From: Megaera_A sp965233855
GTDB lineage: Bacteria > Pseudomonadota > Alphaproteobacteria > Rickettsiales > Rickettsiaceae
Assembly: GCA_965233855.1 (NCBI GenBank)
Contig: OZ247586.1
Span: 124,001-188,000 of the forward strand
DNA length: 64,000 nucleotides
Reading direction: 5' to 3'
In this document: positions 37,301 through 46,072 of the stretch, in pieces
How positions within the stretch are numbered: position 1 is the first letter of the stretch
Layout: every line of letters begins with the position of its first letter
Notes under the pieces: generated by a model
What the model was told of the DNA's origin: nothing
What the model saw: the letters and a program-made list of their open reading frames with translations, nothing else
Databases searched by the model: none
Position numbers and translations under genes: made by a program

Positions 37301-38017
37301 TTACTGATCCGCGTCTTTGCCTAATTCGTGATCACCAATAGTATCTACAACATCCTCATCTAGTCTACCACTAGAACATCCCTTGTTAAACTGAATAGGC
37401 TTTAATAAACTATCGCTATACTCACTATAACCTTCTTCCTCGTCTTCTTCCTCATCTTCATACTCGTCTTCATACTCTTCTTCACCACTACTAGTATCAT
37501 AATCCGTAGAAGCACCACCCTCTTCTATATGTCCCATCTTTACTTTTGCATCATAAAGATAAGACACGAGAGGAATAACACTAACAACATCTATTCCTCT
37601 TTTTATGGCTACACACCTATTGAGGATACTATCATCAACCAAAAGCACATCACTATCATCCTCTATACCATGCAACTTCTTCGCAATATCAATATGCTCG
37701 TTTTTGCCATTCGCAGAATCCAAAGGTTCACCACAAATCACATGAATTTGAGCAGTTTCATCAGGTGTTAAACCTAACTTAACTAATCCCACTTCAATTA
37801 GCTTTGGATATTTTGAGTGTGAAGCAACAACAACTTTTACCCCATCTACTACTAACCCTTGCCCAATAGTAACAGCTTTTTGCTTTCCTTTATCCATAGC
37901 TGTATTATGAGTATGACAATCTGTCATTGTATAATCAAAATCTAATACAAGTAGTTTATATTTTGATTTAGGATCTACTAGTCTCACAGAGCTACCTTCA
38001 CTATCTTCTCTTTTCAT
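37301..38017 (-). CDS. HAD-superfamily-like protein with long acidic tail
   Basis: The 238-residue protein has HAD motif I (LVLDFDYTMTD, about residues 29-35), a possible motif II (VVVASHSKYPKL) and motif IV (VLLVDDSILNRC), all in the expected order with no room for a large cap domain. After about residue 170 the chain becomes extremely acidic (GEEEYEDEYEDEEEDEEEG), a composition seen in eukaryotic and effector proteins rather than in household phosphatases. It lies directly upstream of the virB4 block. A secreted-effector role is inference only; no signal peptide is present. The 202-base gap downstream (37099-37300) holds no gene. Confidence 0.6.
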   Translation of the reverse strand: MKREDSEGSSVRLVDPKSKYKLLVLDFDYTMTDCHTHNTAMDKGKQKAVTIGQGLVVDGVKVVVASHSKYPKLIEVGLVKLGLTPDETAQIHVICGEPLDSANGKNEHIDIAKKLHGIEDDSDVLLVDDSILNRCVAIKRGIDVVSVIPLVSYLYDAKVKMGHIEEGGASTDYDTSSGEEEYEDEYEDEEEDEEEGYSEYSDSLLKPIQFNKGCSSGRLDEDVVDTIGDHELGKDADQ

Positions 38018-38220
38018 AATCTTTCCCTCTTATGAATTGAATTAAACTAAGTACGCATATTGCGTATATGCAATTATATATTAATCAGCTTGATTATTGG
38101 GATTTTTTACACATAAGTTAATTTATCTATATGGAAAAATATTACTAAACCACCTAAATACTTGATAAAAACTTAAGTCTGCTCTAGTATTAGGGGCATT
38201 AATTTCTACAATTTCTAAAA

Positions 38221-40488
38221 ATGCGATATTTAAGAAAAATCTTTGCACATAGCAAAGCCCGATCAACTACACTTTTTATATTAGCTGGGCTTATTTGCAC
38301 ATCCCTTGCTTCTTATAGCGGTAGTGATCCATCATTCAATCTGGTTACAGATAACAACCCAAGCAATATACTTCTACATTTTGGTTCATATCTTGCAGAT
38401 CTATTCTACCAACTCATGGGGCTATCTGCTTTTATAATCCCATTATGCAGCATAGTTTGGTCTTACCTTCTATTCAGAGACGGAAGAATCAGCCTATCGC
38501 TTCTTCGAACCGCATCAATGCTTTTATCCATATGTTTTTGCAGCGCAGGACTAAACCTATTAAGCATTCATTACCTACCAGCCGGGGCTGGGGGGATCGT
38601 CGGAATAGCGGTTTGGAATTTGAGCGAAAGATATATTGAAATGAATGAACTAGAAATGGCATTAAGCTCTGCCTATATTACGCTTGCTGTTATTTTTCTA
38701 GTATTAGCGCTTGGCATCAAATTCCAAACATATAAAAAAATTATCTTTGGATTTTTTGGAGGCATATCAAAAGCTATTAATAAAACTGGAATTTTACAGA
38801 AAATAAGCTCTAAACTTGAATCATTAGATTCTGGTAAGGCTTATTATGCCGAAGGAGAATTCGCTTTAGTGAGCCAACCTGAAGAAATTCCTGAAAAACC
38901 TTTTATATCTACTAGCAACTCCTCAAAACCAAGAACACGTAAAACTCCTGCACCAACTAGCAAAAACATCTCTGCAACACATAAAAATACAGAGGCTGGA
39001 ATGTTACCATCAATAAATTTACTTGATGATGCAGATAAACAGAGCGTTAAACCACAAACACAGGCAGAGCTTCAAGCTAAATCTGAACATTTACTTAAAG
39101 TATTACAAGATTTTGGTGTTAAAGGTAAGATTAACGATGTGTGCGAAGGCCCCGTTGTAACCATGTATGAATTTGAACCAGCAGCTGGAACAAAATCATC
39201 ACGCGTAATCGGCCTTGCAGATGATATCGCGCGCTCACTTTCTGCGATATCAACTCGTATTGCCATTATGCCAGGAAAAAATGCATTAGGTATTGAACTA
39301 CCAAACAAACAAAGAATGTTTTTTCGTTTGAAAGAACTAATAGAAACTAATGAATTCAAAGATCATAGTATATCTCTTCCCATTATTCTTGGTAAAGACC
39401 TTGGTGGCAGACCCCTTGTCGCTGATTTAGCTAAAATGCCGCATTTATTAGTTGCTGGAACGACAGGTTCTGGTAAATCTGTTGCAATTAACACTATGAT
39501 AATGTCACTCTTATATAGATACACCCCAGAAGAGTGTCGCATGATCATGATTGATCCTAAAATGTTAGAACTTTCTGCATATGATAATATTCCGCATCTA
39601 ATGACTCCCGTTGTAACCGAACCTGGAAAGGCAGTAGTCGCTCTAAAATGGGCGGTAAAGGAAATGGAAAATCGTTATCGATTAATGTCACATCTTGGCG
39701 TAAGAAATATTGCAAATTATAATGCTAAACTACAAGAAGCCGTAAAAAATAGCGAAGTTTTAGAACGCAAAGTTCAAACAGGGTTTGATCCCGAAACTGG
39801 CAAACCAATTCACGACACGGTACCAATTGATACAAATAATATGCCTTTTATCGTAGTCATTGTTGATGAGATGGCTGACTTGATGCTGGTTGCTGGAAAA
39901 GATATCGAAACTTCTATTCAACGCCTAGCACAAATGGCAAGAGCCGCTGGGATTCATATAATCATGGCCACACAAAGGCCATCCGTCGATGTCATAACTG
40001 GTGTGATTAAAGCCAATTTTCCAAGTAGAATAAGTTTCAAGGTCACCTCAAAAATTGATAGTAGAACTATACTTGGCGAACAAGGCTCAGAACAGCTCCT
40101 TGGCATGGGAGATATGCTTTATATGGGAAATAGTTCAAGAATATTACGTGTACACGGACCATTTGTCGATGATAAAGAGGTGGAAAGGGTAACAAACTTC
40201 CTAAGAGAAAGTGGAACACCAGAATATATTTCTGCTGTAACAGAATCTACAGACGATGATGCAATGAGTGATGGCTTATCCTCAGATAATGGAGGTGAAG
40301 ATGATATGTACACTCAAGCTGTTAATATTGTCCGAACCGAACGAAAATCATCAATCAGCTACATCCAAAGGAGCCTGCGGATAGGCTATAATCGCGCTGC
40401 AAATCTTGTAGAAGAAATGGAGAAAAAAGGAATCCTCTCAGAGCCTAACCACTCCGGGAAGAGAGAAGTGTTATTACCAGAAGATTAA
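38221..40488 (+). CDS. ftsK: DNA translocase FtsK
   Basis: The 755-residue protein has four N-terminal membrane helices (within the first 165 residues), a linker of only about 100 residues, the alpha/beta motor with Walker A AGTTGSGKSVA near residue 415 and Walker B FIVVIVDEMADLM, and a C-terminal gamma winged helix (AVNIVRTERKSSISYIQRSLRIGYNRAANLVEEMEKKGILS) that reads KOPS sites. It pumps chromosome termini across the septum and activates XerCD; a xerC-type gene lies at 43703. The upstream 203 bases show no ribosome binding site of note. Confidence 0.95.
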   Translation: MRYLRKIFAHSKARSTTLFILAGLICTSLASYSGSDPSFNLVTDNNPSNILLHFGSYLADLFYQLMGLSAFIIPLCSIVWSYLLFRDGRISLSLLRTASMLLSICFCSAGLNLLSIHYLPAGAGGIVGIAVWNLSERYIEMNELEMALSSAYITLAVIFLVLALGIKFQTYKKIIFGFFGGISKAINKTGILQKISSKLESLDSGKAYYAEGEFALVSQPEEIPEKPFISTSNSSKPRTRKTPAPTSKNISATHKNTEAGMLPSINLLDDADKQSVKPQTQAELQAKSEHLLKVLQDFGVKGKINDVCEGPVVTMYEFEPAAGTKSSRVIGLADDIARSLSAISTRIAIMPGKNALGIELPNKQRMFFRLKELIETNEFKDHSISLPIILGKDLGGRPLVADLAKMPHLLVAGTTGSGKSVAINTMIMSLLYRYTPEECRMIMIDPKMLELSAYDNIPHLMTPVVTEPGKAVVALKWAVKEMENRYRLMSHLGVRNIANYNAKLQEAVKNSEVLERKVQTGFDPETGKPIHDTVPIDTNNMPFIVVIVDEMADLMLVAGKDIETSIQRLAQMARAAGIHIIMATQRPSVDVITGVIKANFPSRISFKVTSKIDSRTILGEQGSEQLLGMGDMLYMGNSSRILRVHGPFVDDKEVERVTNFLRESGTPEYISAVTESTDDDAMSDGLSSDNGGEDDMYTQAVNIVRTERKSSISYIQRSLRIGYNRAANLVEEMEKKGILSEPNHSGKREVLLPED

Positions 40489-40529
40489 CGCATTAACTAA
40501 ATTATACGCTTTTATTATTATAAGAAATA

Positions 40530-40538
40530 TGATATAAT
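40530..40538 (+). promoter_or_regulatory. Extended -10 promoter element for carD
   Basis: TGATATAAT (TG at 40530 plus TATAAT at 40533-40538) is an extended -10 box 41 bases before the carD ATG. The -35 region is a poor match, as is common with extended -10 promoters. Confidence 0.45.
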
Positions 40539-40578
40539 ATTGCCCACTACATTTTACTAATGAACTATTGAGGCATAC

Positions 40579-41085
40579 ATGTCAAAAGAACCAGAATTTA
40601 AGGTAGGTGACAGAGTTGTATATCCATCACATGGAGTCGGCGAAATAACTGAAATAGAAAGCCAAGCAATTGCCGATATAAAACTAGAAGTCTACGTCAT
40701 ATCATTCCCACAAGATAAAATGACATTAAGAGTTCCAGTTTCAAGAGCAGCAGCATCTGGCCTTAGAACTTTAGCCGGTCAAAGTGATATCAGAGAAGTT
40801 TATGACATATTAAATGGCAAGCCTAAACGCGGCAACAAAATGTGGAGCAGACGCGCTCAAGAATATGAAGGTAAAATTAATTCCGGCGAAATAGAAGCTG
40901 TTGCAGAAGTTGTCAGAGATTTATATAAAAACGTTGATAACGATCGTTCTTACAGCGAAAGAACGATCTATGAATCAGCGCTAAATCGCCTAGCATCTGA
41001 AATTGCAGTTCTAGAAAAAATAACAGAAACTGCAGCAACTGAAAAACTTGTGGAACTACTAAAAGAAAAATTAGTAGCTGCATAA
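40579..41085 (+). CDS. carD: CarD/CdnL-family transcription factor
   Basis: The 168-residue protein has the N-terminal CarD_CdnL/TRCF Tudor-like RNA polymerase-binding domain (FKVGDRVVYPSHGVGEITEIE) and a C-terminal helical DNA-binding domain (SRRAQEYEGKINSGEIEAVAEVVRDLY, then RTIYESALNRLASEIAVLE). CarD binds the beta subunit and stabilises open promoters, notably at rRNA genes. Its transcript ends at the hairpin at 41141, which it shares with the convergent ankyrin-like pseudogene. Confidence 0.93.
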   Translation: MSKEPEFKVGDRVVYPSHGVGEITEIESQAIADIKLEVYVISFPQDKMTLRVPVSRAAASGLRTLAGQSDIREVYDILNGKPKRGNKMWSRRAQEYEGKINSGEIEAVAEVVRDLYKNVDNDRSYSERTIYESALNRLASEIAVLEKITETAATEKLVELLKEKLVAA

Positions 41086-41140
41086 AGTAAATTTTTTAAA
41101 ATTCTCAATCCAGAGAATAGTAAAAATATACATATCATAA

Positions 41141-41193
41141 AAAAAACACCCAGCTATTTAGTGATAATCACATGAAATAGCTGGGTGTTTTTT
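41141..41193. terminator. Bidirectional hairpin terminator with hairpin-in-loop, copy 1
   Basis: A perfect 19-bp stem (AAAAAACACCCAGCTATTT and its complement) encloses a 15-base loop that holds its own small palindrome, GTGAT-A-ATCAC. Runs of A on one side and T on the other allow termination on both strands, for carD (plus) and the ankyrin-like pseudogene (minus). Two further copies lie at 42077 and 43046. Confidence 0.85.
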
Positions 41194-41229
41194 TGACTTT
41201 AGTTTATACAAGCCCCAATATCCGTAGAA

Positions 41230-41983
41230 TTATCCTGCTAACTCCAAAACATCATCAGATGCAATGACCTGTTCACCGATAAGTCCAATCAAATCCTTTG
41301 GTAAAGTGTATAATACTTGGACTTCACCATCACCAACCACTGCTGCAAATTCTTTTACTACTCCATCCAATTAATGCCAACCATATTTAATGTATTTATT
41401 GAGCAACTCAACAACCTGACCAGCAAGATCATCAAAAATATTTTCAGAAAATTTCTTTTTATATCCTGTTGAATAATATTCCATCATTGCATCAACTTGC
41501 TTCTTAGGAATAAAACTTGGTTCAATCGTTGCAGAATTAATCCCACCATGAGCAGCCTTAACCGCCTCAACATCAGCCAAAACCTTTTCCTCAAAAGCCA
41601 TCTTTGCTTTTATTTTGTTGTAGTATTCAACTTGATATTCCGTAAGATCTTCAAGCTTTAGCATTGGACTAGATAAAATGATTTTTGCTACTTCATAATT
41701 ACCATACACATAATGCCAAATTCCTTGAAATGGTCTGATATAAGGCTGAACATCAGGGGCAACATTAACATCAGTGCCATTATCTATTAAAATTTTTAGA
41801 ATCCTAGTATCAACACCACTCATACCTATCTCTCTCAAAGCACGCTTCAAAGGAGAGAAACCTTCACTATCATCAAAGACTAACCCCTGCAGCCAAATAT
41901 TCTGATACTACACGTTCAACTTCACAAACATTATTATTAGAAATTGGCATCAATAATTTCAGATTACATATAACGTCTTTCAT
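41230..41983 (-). pseudogene. Ankyrin-like gene, decayed tandem copy
   Basis: This is a damaged duplicate of the gene at 42168-42953. The copy can be aligned from the ATG at 41981-41983 to the shared C-terminus and stop at 41230-41232. Two lesions are seen. One is an extra A near 41874 (CATCAAAGAC against CATCAAGAC), which shifts the frame after the N-terminal part. The other is a CAA to TAA change at 41371-41373 (TGG CAT TAA against TGG CAT CAA). An open stretch of 159 residues (41371-41850) remains and contains VLKILIDNGTDVN and the conserved HGGINSATIEPSFIPKK segment. The total length of 754 bases is one more than a multiple of three, which agrees with a single net frameshift. Confidence 0.8.
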
Positions 41984-42076
41984 TTTTAAACTCTAGTTTA
42001 ATTATTCATAATTTAAATATACAACTCAAAAATTAATTATTGCCAACTACACACTTAACAAATAGTTAATTTATAT

Positions 42077-42130
42077 AAAAAAACACCCAGCCACTTCGTG
42101 ATAATCACATGAAATAGCTGGGTGTTTTTT
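42077..42130 (-). terminator. Hairpin-in-loop terminator, copy 2
   Basis: The arms are AAACACCCAGC... and ...GCTGGGTGTTTTTT around the same GTGATAATCAC loop as copy 1. The stem has two mismatches near its top (CCACTTC against GAAATAG). It lies just downstream of the ankyrin-like gene at 42168 on the minus strand. Confidence 0.75.
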
Positions 42131-42167
42131 TTGATCTTAGTTTATACAAGCACCAATATCTATAGAA

Positions 42168-42953
42168 TTATCCTGCTAACTCCAAAACATCATCAGATGC
42201 ATTGACCTGTTCACCGATAAGTCCAATCAAATCCTTTGATAAAGTGTATAATACTTGGTCTTCACCATTACCAACCACTGCTGCAAATTCTTTCGCTACT
42301 CCATCCAATTGATGCCAACCATATTTAATGTATTTATTGAGCGACTCAACAACCTGACCAGCAAGATCATCAAAAATCTTTTCAGAAAATTTCTTTTTAT
42401 ATCCTGTTGAATAATATTCCATCATTGCATCAACTTGCTTCTTAGGAATAAAACTTGGTTCAATCGTTGCAGAATTAATCCCACCATGAGCAGCCTTAAC
42501 CGCCTCAAGATCAGACATAAATCTCCCCTCAAAAGCTTTTTTTGCTTCAATTTGCTCATAGAATTCAACTAGATCTTGATTAATACCTTCAAGCTTTAGC
42601 GTTGGACTAGAAAAAATGATTTTTGCTACTTCGTAATTATCACGCATAAGAGGCAAAAATTCACTAATTAATCCACTATATATAAAAAGCACATCATCAT
42701 CACCAATATTATCACCAGAGCCAGCATTAATATCAGCGCCATTATCTATTAAAATTTTTAAAACCCTAGTATCAAAGCCATGCAAAGCTAAACTAGCCAA
42801 AGCACCTCTCAAAGGAGACCAATCTTCACTATCATCAAGACTAACCCCTGCAGCCAAATACTCCTCTACTACACGTTGAACCTCATCAACATTATTCTTA
42901 CCTATTGGTTTCATTAATTTAAATAATTTTGGATTATATCTACCGTTTTTCAT
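42168..42953 (-). CDS. Ankyrin-repeat-like protein, intact tandem copy
   Basis: The 261-residue protein has no signal peptide or membrane helix. Residues about 18-90 form two weak ankyrin-like repeats (VQRVVEEYLAAGVSLDD..., VLKILIDNGADIN), then NYEVAKIIFSS, which fits a third. The C-terminal half (AVKAAHGGINSATIEPSFIPKK, DDLAGQVVESLNKYIKYGWH) is of no family I recognise. Ankyrin proteins are common type IV effectors in Rickettsiales, but that role is inferred here. The neighbouring copy at 41230 is dead, so the family is under relaxed or shifting selection. Both copies are followed by the same unusual hairpin. Confidence 0.65.
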   Translation of the reverse strand: MKNGRYNPKLFKLMKPIGKNNVDEVQRVVEEYLAAGVSLDDSEDWSPLRGALASLALHGFDTRVLKILIDNGADINAGSGDNIGDDDVLFIYSGLISEFLPLMRDNYEVAKIIFSSPTLKLEGINQDLVEFYEQIEAKKAFEGRFMSDLEAVKAAHGGINSATIEPSFIPKKQVDAMMEYYSTGYKKKFSEKIFDDLAGQVVESLNKYIKYGWHQLDGVAKEFAAVVGNGEDQVLYTLSKDLIGLIGEQVNASDDVLELAG

Positions 42954-43045
42954 CTTTAAACTCTAATTTAATTATTTTAAGTTAAATATATAACTCAAAG
43001 ATTAACTATTGTCAATAATATATTTAATAAATAGTTAATTTATAT

Positions 43046-43100
43046 AAAAAAACACCCAATTATTTCGTGATAATCACAAGAAATGATTGGATGTTTTTTT
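43046..43100 (-). terminator. Hairpin-in-loop terminator, copy 3 (downstream of dksA)
   Basis: AACACCCAATTATTTC pairs with GAAATGATTGGATGTT (one C-A mismatch and one G-T pair) around the invariant GTGATAATCAC loop. It lies about 95 bases after the dksA stop on the minus strand and at the upstream end of the duplicated ankyrin unit. The bases 43101-43195 show nothing else. Confidence 0.75.
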
Positions 43101-43195
43101 GGCTACATATAGTTCTGTAGCTTTAAGTAAGAGTAGTCTTAATCTAATCAGTACAAATTTATCTTTCTATTAAAAACGATAAATTCATGTAAAAT

Positions 43196-43630
43196 CTAAG
43201 CATCAACTTTATCTTCATCGAGATGAGTTTTTTCATAATTTTCATGGCGCATTTGCGCATCAATGCAAAGCGTTGCTACTGGCCTGGCTTCTAAACGTTT
43301 TAGTCCAATTTCTTCACCAGTCTCTTCGCAGAAACCATAATCCCCTGCATCAATTCTCCCAATCGTATGCTCAATTTTATCGATCAACTTGCGATAGCGA
43401 TCTCTTGTTCTAAGCTCAATCGTAGTCTCAGTTTCAACACTAGCTCTGTCATTCAAATCCGGTTCATTCCAATTCTCTTCTTTCAGATGCGTTAAAGTTT
43501 CACGAGATTCATCAAGCAATTCCTCACGCCAGCTTTGCAATTTTTGTTTAAAATATGCCAGCTGCATTGGATTCATATATTCTTCATTTTCAGACGGTTT
43601 ATAACCTTCTGGTAAAACAACTTTTTGCAT
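43196..43630 (-). CDS. dksA: RNA polymerase-binding transcription factor DksA
   Basis: The 144-residue protein has the coiled-coil tip (about residues 30-90, SWREELLDESRETL...) and the C-terminal zinc-finger globule YGFCEETGEEIGLKRLEARPVATLCIDAQMRHE. Only two of the four canonical cysteines remain, as in many alphaproteobacterial DksA proteins. DksA binds in the secondary channel of RNA polymerase and works with ppGpp. ATG at 43630 is chosen because a GGGAG site lies 7 bases before it; an in-frame TTG at 43651 would place that site inside the gene. Confidence 0.93.
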   Translation of the reverse strand: MQKVVLPEGYKPSENEEYMNPMQLAYFKQKLQSWREELLDESRETLTHLKEENWNEPDLNDRASVETETTIELRTRDRYRKLIDKIEHTIGRIDAGDYGFCEETGEEIGLKRLEARPVATLCIDAQMRHENYEKTHLDEDKVDA

Positions 43631-43702
43631 AAATTCACTCCCTATTTTCAACCTATTAGATCACTATAACTCATAAGCAAAAATTAACGCAAGAATAATT
43701 TA

Positions 43703-44638
43703 TTAAAATTTGCTTTTTGAACCAGGGTGAGCTTTATCATATACGGATTCAAGGTGACTTTGGTTAATTTTTGTATATCTTTGAGTAGTTGAAAGACTTT
43801 GATGACCAAGCAAATCTTGTATAGACCGAAGATCCGCACCATTTTCAAGCAAATGCGTTGCAAAACTATGCCTAAAAGCGTGCGAACTCAAATACTCAGG
43901 CAATCCAAGAGAACGACGTAAGTTAATTAACTCTTTATTAAAAACAGACCTCTGCAAAGGAGCCCCTCTTTGCCCACGAAAAATTGGCTCATCTTCTTCA
44001 ATAGAATACGGCAATAAATTCAAATATTGCTCAACAAGCATTTTTGAGTCAGAAATCCAAGGAATCAAACGCTCTTTACCGCCTTTTCCTGTAATCTTAA
44101 TAAATTCTGTATTTTCTAAATGTTTGTTTGTAATTGATAATGCCTCTGAAATTCGCAGTCCACTTGCATAAATCAAGGTAAGCAAGGCTTTATTACGAAA
44201 ATGAATCCACTCTTCTTTTCCTAACATTTCAATATTTTCTAAAGATATTTGGGTTTCAGATTGAGTCAGAGCTTTTGGAAGAGTTTTTGACTTCTTTGGA
44301 CTACGCGTGATAAACACAGCATGACACACCATATCGAATTTCTTTTCTAAATATCTATAAAAATTTTTTACTGATGATAGCGCGCGCGCGGTCGACGCTG
44401 CACTAAAATTATCTTGATGCCGTGAAGATAACCAACTTCTCATAAATCTTATATCAACTGACTCTATTTGTTTTAAAGAAACTCTACTAGAATAATACTT
44501 ACAGATAAATAATAGGTAATTATTTAAATCATTCATATAAGAATCTAAGGTATGTTGTGAATAGTTTCTCTGACTTCCCAAATATTCCTGCCAATTATCT
44601 ATTATTGCACATATTTCCGAGTCAAATGATTTAATCAT
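43703..44638 (-). CDS. xerC: Tyrosine recombinase XerC
   Basis: The 311-residue protein has an N-terminal SAM-like core-binding domain (YLGSQRNYSQHTLDSYMNDL) and the C-terminal catalytic domain with SGLRISEAL (Arg), HAFRHSF (His253, Arg256), LLGH (His279) and RYTKI (Tyr288 nucleophile). It resolves chromosome dimers at dif with XerD under FtsK control. XerC rather than XerD is chosen from the N-terminus and from the neighbouring mnmE, with moderate certainty. It begins 3 bases after the mnmE stop. Confidence 0.88.
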   Translation of the reverse strand: MIKSFDSEICAIIDNWQEYLGSQRNYSQHTLDSYMNDLNNYLLFICKYYSSRVSLKQIESVDIRFMRSWLSSRHQDNFSAASTARALSSVKNFYRYLEKKFDMVCHAVFITRSPKKSKTLPKALTQSETQISLENIEMLGKEEWIHFRNKALLTLIYASGLRISEALSITNKHLENTEFIKITGKGGKERLIPWISDSKMLVEQYLNLLPYSIEEDEPIFRGQRGAPLQRSVFNKELINLRRSLGLPEYLSSHAFRHSFATHLLENGADLRSIQDLLGHQSLSTTQRYTKINQSHLESVYDKAHPGSKSKF

Positions 44639-44641
44639 ATA

Positions 44642-45979
44642 CTATTTGCCTATACAAAAATTACTAAATATCTCCCCTAATATTTCATCAACTGTAATCT
44701 TACCAGTTATATTACTCAAAGATCTAATAGTCATTCTAATATCTTCAGTTATCAATACTAGATCATCATTTAGCGAAAAATTAGTTAAATAATCTATAGC
44801 TTGTTCAAGCTGGGCTCTGTGTCTTGCTCTAGTAATTTGCGGTGAGTCAGAAGGTTTGGCAATATTTTCAGATCTAACTACAATCTGTTTAAGGAGTTCA
44901 TCTAGCCCACTTCCTGCTTTAATCGATGAATATATTACCTTGTCTGAATTAAAATCAATTGATAATTTTGCATTACTTAAATCTACTTTATTTATCAAAA
45001 TGATCGTATTTTCATCAATCAAATCTTTAAAATAATCATCTTCTTTATCAATTCTAGTAGCATCAAAAATTACAATTCTAATATCAGAATCTTGAAAGAC
45101 TTTTTTAGCCTTTTTAATTCCTTCTATCTCTATAACATTAGAAGTTTTATGATGAATACCTGCCGTATCATGAATAATAATTGGATATCCGGCAATATCT
45201 AAATGCCCTTCAAGAACGTCTCGAGTCGTTCCTGCAATATCAGATACAATTGCAACATCACGCTTCATAAGAAAATTTAATAAGCTAGATTTACCAACAT
45301 TTGGTTTGCCAATTATTGCGAGCTTCAAGCCATCTCTCAACCTCTCACCACGATTATCATCATTAAGGTGATCTTTTATTTCTTCAACTAATATATCAAT
45401 CTTTTTAGCTACCTGCTGTAGCGTTTCTTCTGGTATATCTTCGTCTGGAAAGTCAATATACGCTTCAAGCAAACTAATAAGACTAATTAGTTCCTTTCTC
45501 CAATCATCATATATTTTTTCCAAACCACCACCGAGCTGTCTTATTGCTTGCCGATGCTGAAGTTCAGTTTCAGCATCAATTAGATCGGCCAAACCTTCAG
45601 CCGCAGTTAAATCCATTTTCCCATTTATAAATGACCGTTTAGCGAATTCTCCAGGTTCTGCAAGACGCACACCCTTCATCGATGCTAAAATTTGATTCAT
45701 TTGTTTTATAACTGCCAAACCTCCATGAGTATGAATTTCTACTGAATCCTCACCAGTAAAACTAGATTTACCTTCAAAATAAACGACCATTGCTTCATCT
45801 ATTAAATTTTGAGTTTTGGGATTATATATCTTACGCAAATATAGCTTTCTTGCCTCTAATTTATCAATTTTTTGACCAATTAGTTGCCCTAAAACCATAA
45901 AGGATTCAGAGCCTGAAAGCCTAAAAACTGCAACCCCAGCTTTACCTGGCGCTGTACATTGAGCAAAAATACTATTCAT
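44642..45979 (-). CDS. mnmE: tRNA uridine-5-carboxymethylaminomethyl GTPase MnmE
   Basis: The 445-residue protein has the N-terminal folate-binding domain (TIFAQCTAPGKAGVAVFRLSG start; EFAKRSFINGKMDL), a helical domain, an inserted Ras-like G domain with GKPNVGKSS near residue 223, DTAGI and NKVD, and the catalytic C-terminal Cys motif CIGK as the last four residues. With MnmG it modifies the wobble uridine of several tRNAs. It is divergent from the NAD-GDH gene and operonic with xerC. Confidence 0.96.
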   Translation of the reverse strand: MNSIFAQCTAPGKAGVAVFRLSGSESFMVLGQLIGQKIDKLEARKLYLRKIYNPKTQNLIDEAMVVYFEGKSSFTGEDSVEIHTHGGLAVIKQMNQILASMKGVRLAEPGEFAKRSFINGKMDLTAAEGLADLIDAETELQHRQAIRQLGGGLEKIYDDWRKELISLISLLEAYIDFPDEDIPEETLQQVAKKIDILVEEIKDHLNDDNRGERLRDGLKLAIIGKPNVGKSSLLNFLMKRDVAIVSDIAGTTRDVLEGHLDIAGYPIIIHDTAGIHHKTSNVIEIEGIKKAKKVFQDSDIRIVIFDATRIDKEDDYFKDLIDENTIILINKVDLSNAKLSIDFNSDKVIYSSIKAGSGLDELLKQIVVRSENIAKPSDSPQITRARHRAQLEQAIDYLTNFSLNDDLVLITEDIRMTIRSLSNITGKITVDEILGEIFSNFCIGK

Positions 45980-46072
45980 CTTATATTACTTAACAACTTG
46001 ATAGGTGTTTTTATTTCTAGTATCATACATGCAGTTTGCACATTAATAAAGCGATTATGGGATTCGGTATAT

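Noticed and set aside
41141..43100. CRISPR-like array from the three hairpin repeats
   Set aside because: Spacing is about 940-970 bp with gene copies between, and each repeat is a terminator hairpin; there are no short spacers or cas genes.
45959..46072. Upstream extension of the NAD-GDH frame
   Set aside because: It overlaps the divergent mnmE start and encodes an unrelated hydrophobic stretch; ATG at 46073 gives the expected N-terminus.
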